A DNA stretch of 64,000 nucleotides from Anaerolineae bacterium. Its GTDB lineage: Bacteria; Chloroflexota; Anaerolineae; UBA4142; SHND01. Position 1 is the first letter of the stretch; every line of letters begins with the position of its first letter. The notes beneath the pieces are model-generated. The model had not been told where the DNA came from. It did not search any database and saw nothing but the letters and a program-made list of their open reading frames with translations. The stretch is taken from assembly GCA_021463195.1 (NCBI GenBank), contig JAJTXZ010000009.1, forward strand, positions 36,480 through 100,479, given 5' to 3'. Shown in pieces: positions 63,907 to 64,000 of this stretch. The position numbers were made by a program, and so were the translations under genes.

Positions 63907-64000
63907 TGTACCCCAAAAGCTGGACAGACTGGATAATGAATATAATCCAGCCAAGGAGTACACGAAATGGGAACCCGACGAATCTTTACCGCCGAATTCA
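63907..64000 (+). mobile_element. IS3-family insertion sequence, left end (runs off window)
   Basis: The left end begins TGTACCCCAAAAGCTGGACA at 63907, a typical IS3-family terminal inverted repeat. TATAAT at 63941-63946 lies in the leader and AGGAG at 63952-63956 before the orfA start. The right end and orfB are outside the window. Confidence 0.85.
63967..64000 (+). CDS. IS3-family transposase OrfA (5' part)
   Basis: ATG at 63967, 'MGTRRIFTAEF', then the window ends. R-R-x-F-T-x-E-F is the usual start of IS3/IS911 OrfA helix-turn-helix proteins. Only eleven codons are visible, and the assignment rests on these plus the terminal repeat. Confidence 0.75.
   Translation, partial: MGTRRIFTAEF

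Overview
The window reads as chromosome of an uncultured or little-studied bacterium, most likely Chloroflexota (Anaerolineae-like). This is inferred from the gene complement: BMP-type nucleoside transporter, coenzyme F420 synthesis with a stand-alone nitroreductase in place of the FbiB fusion, an Os1348-like small peptide, CoxG/CoxM-like proteins and a bacterial translin. No rRNA or tRNA was seen, so the assignment is provisional. Coding density is high and codon use is uniform (many GCG, CGC, TTG, AAT). LAYOUT. 1-6836: a nucleoside/BMP-type ABC transporter with two permease pairs (the first cut by the window edge), a lipoprotein binding protein and a double ATPase. 7077-10894: a FAD subunit and a fused 2Fe-2S/molybdopterin hydroxylase of the xanthine dehydrogenase family. 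The second permease pair and the FAD subunit are each preceded by the same conserved leader, a candidate purine-pathway riboswitch. 10913-18196: DinB-like protein, M20 and M14 peptidases, an orphan Vsr endonuclease and a P2-type calcium ATPase. 18658-29401: a YgeY/YgeW/carbamate kinase/SsnA catabolic cluster with three PLP enzymes and an inserted membrane glycosyltransferase-like gene. 29832-35278: F420 genes (NADP:F420 oxidoreductase, CofE, a probable dehydro-F420 reductase, CofD, CofC, LLM-class oxidoreductase). The picture is uptake of purine nucleosides, molybdenum-dependent oxidation, then nitrogen and carbamoyl salvage, with F420 as a likely redox carrier. 35330-38902: CoxM-like FAD protein, Gfo/Idh/MocA oxidoreductase, ASCH, CoxG-like and Nudix proteins. 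38999-44387 (minus strand): an exosortase with one adjacent PEP-CTERM VIT/VWA target and a LiaF-like protein. 44751-57085: HprK-like ATPase and a glycan locus of GT2, GT4 and polytopic enzymes. 57143-61558: M23 peptidase and a RiPP-like set (zinc-ribbon peptide, Os1348-like precursor, ATP-grasp enzyme, PqqD-M50-cNMP protease). 61617-64000: translin, a doubly frameshifted hicBA pair, a small membrane protein, and an AbrB/DUF2283/nuclease-like operon cut by an IS3-family element that runs off the window. MAIN UNUSUAL FEATURE. Roughly the first 36 kb is laced with degenerate 7-, 8- and 10-bp tandem repeats. They fill intergenic spacers, supply stop and start codons, and sit in frame inside conserved enzymes. 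Three small genes (two four-helix-bundle/IVP proteins and one GxxExxY PD-(D/E)XK protein) are each bracketed by inverted copies of such arrays, one family per gene. Two gene-free miniature versions are present, one of them in frame within a coding sequence. I read this as a family of mobile elements built from short tandem-repeat inverted termini around a small protein gene.
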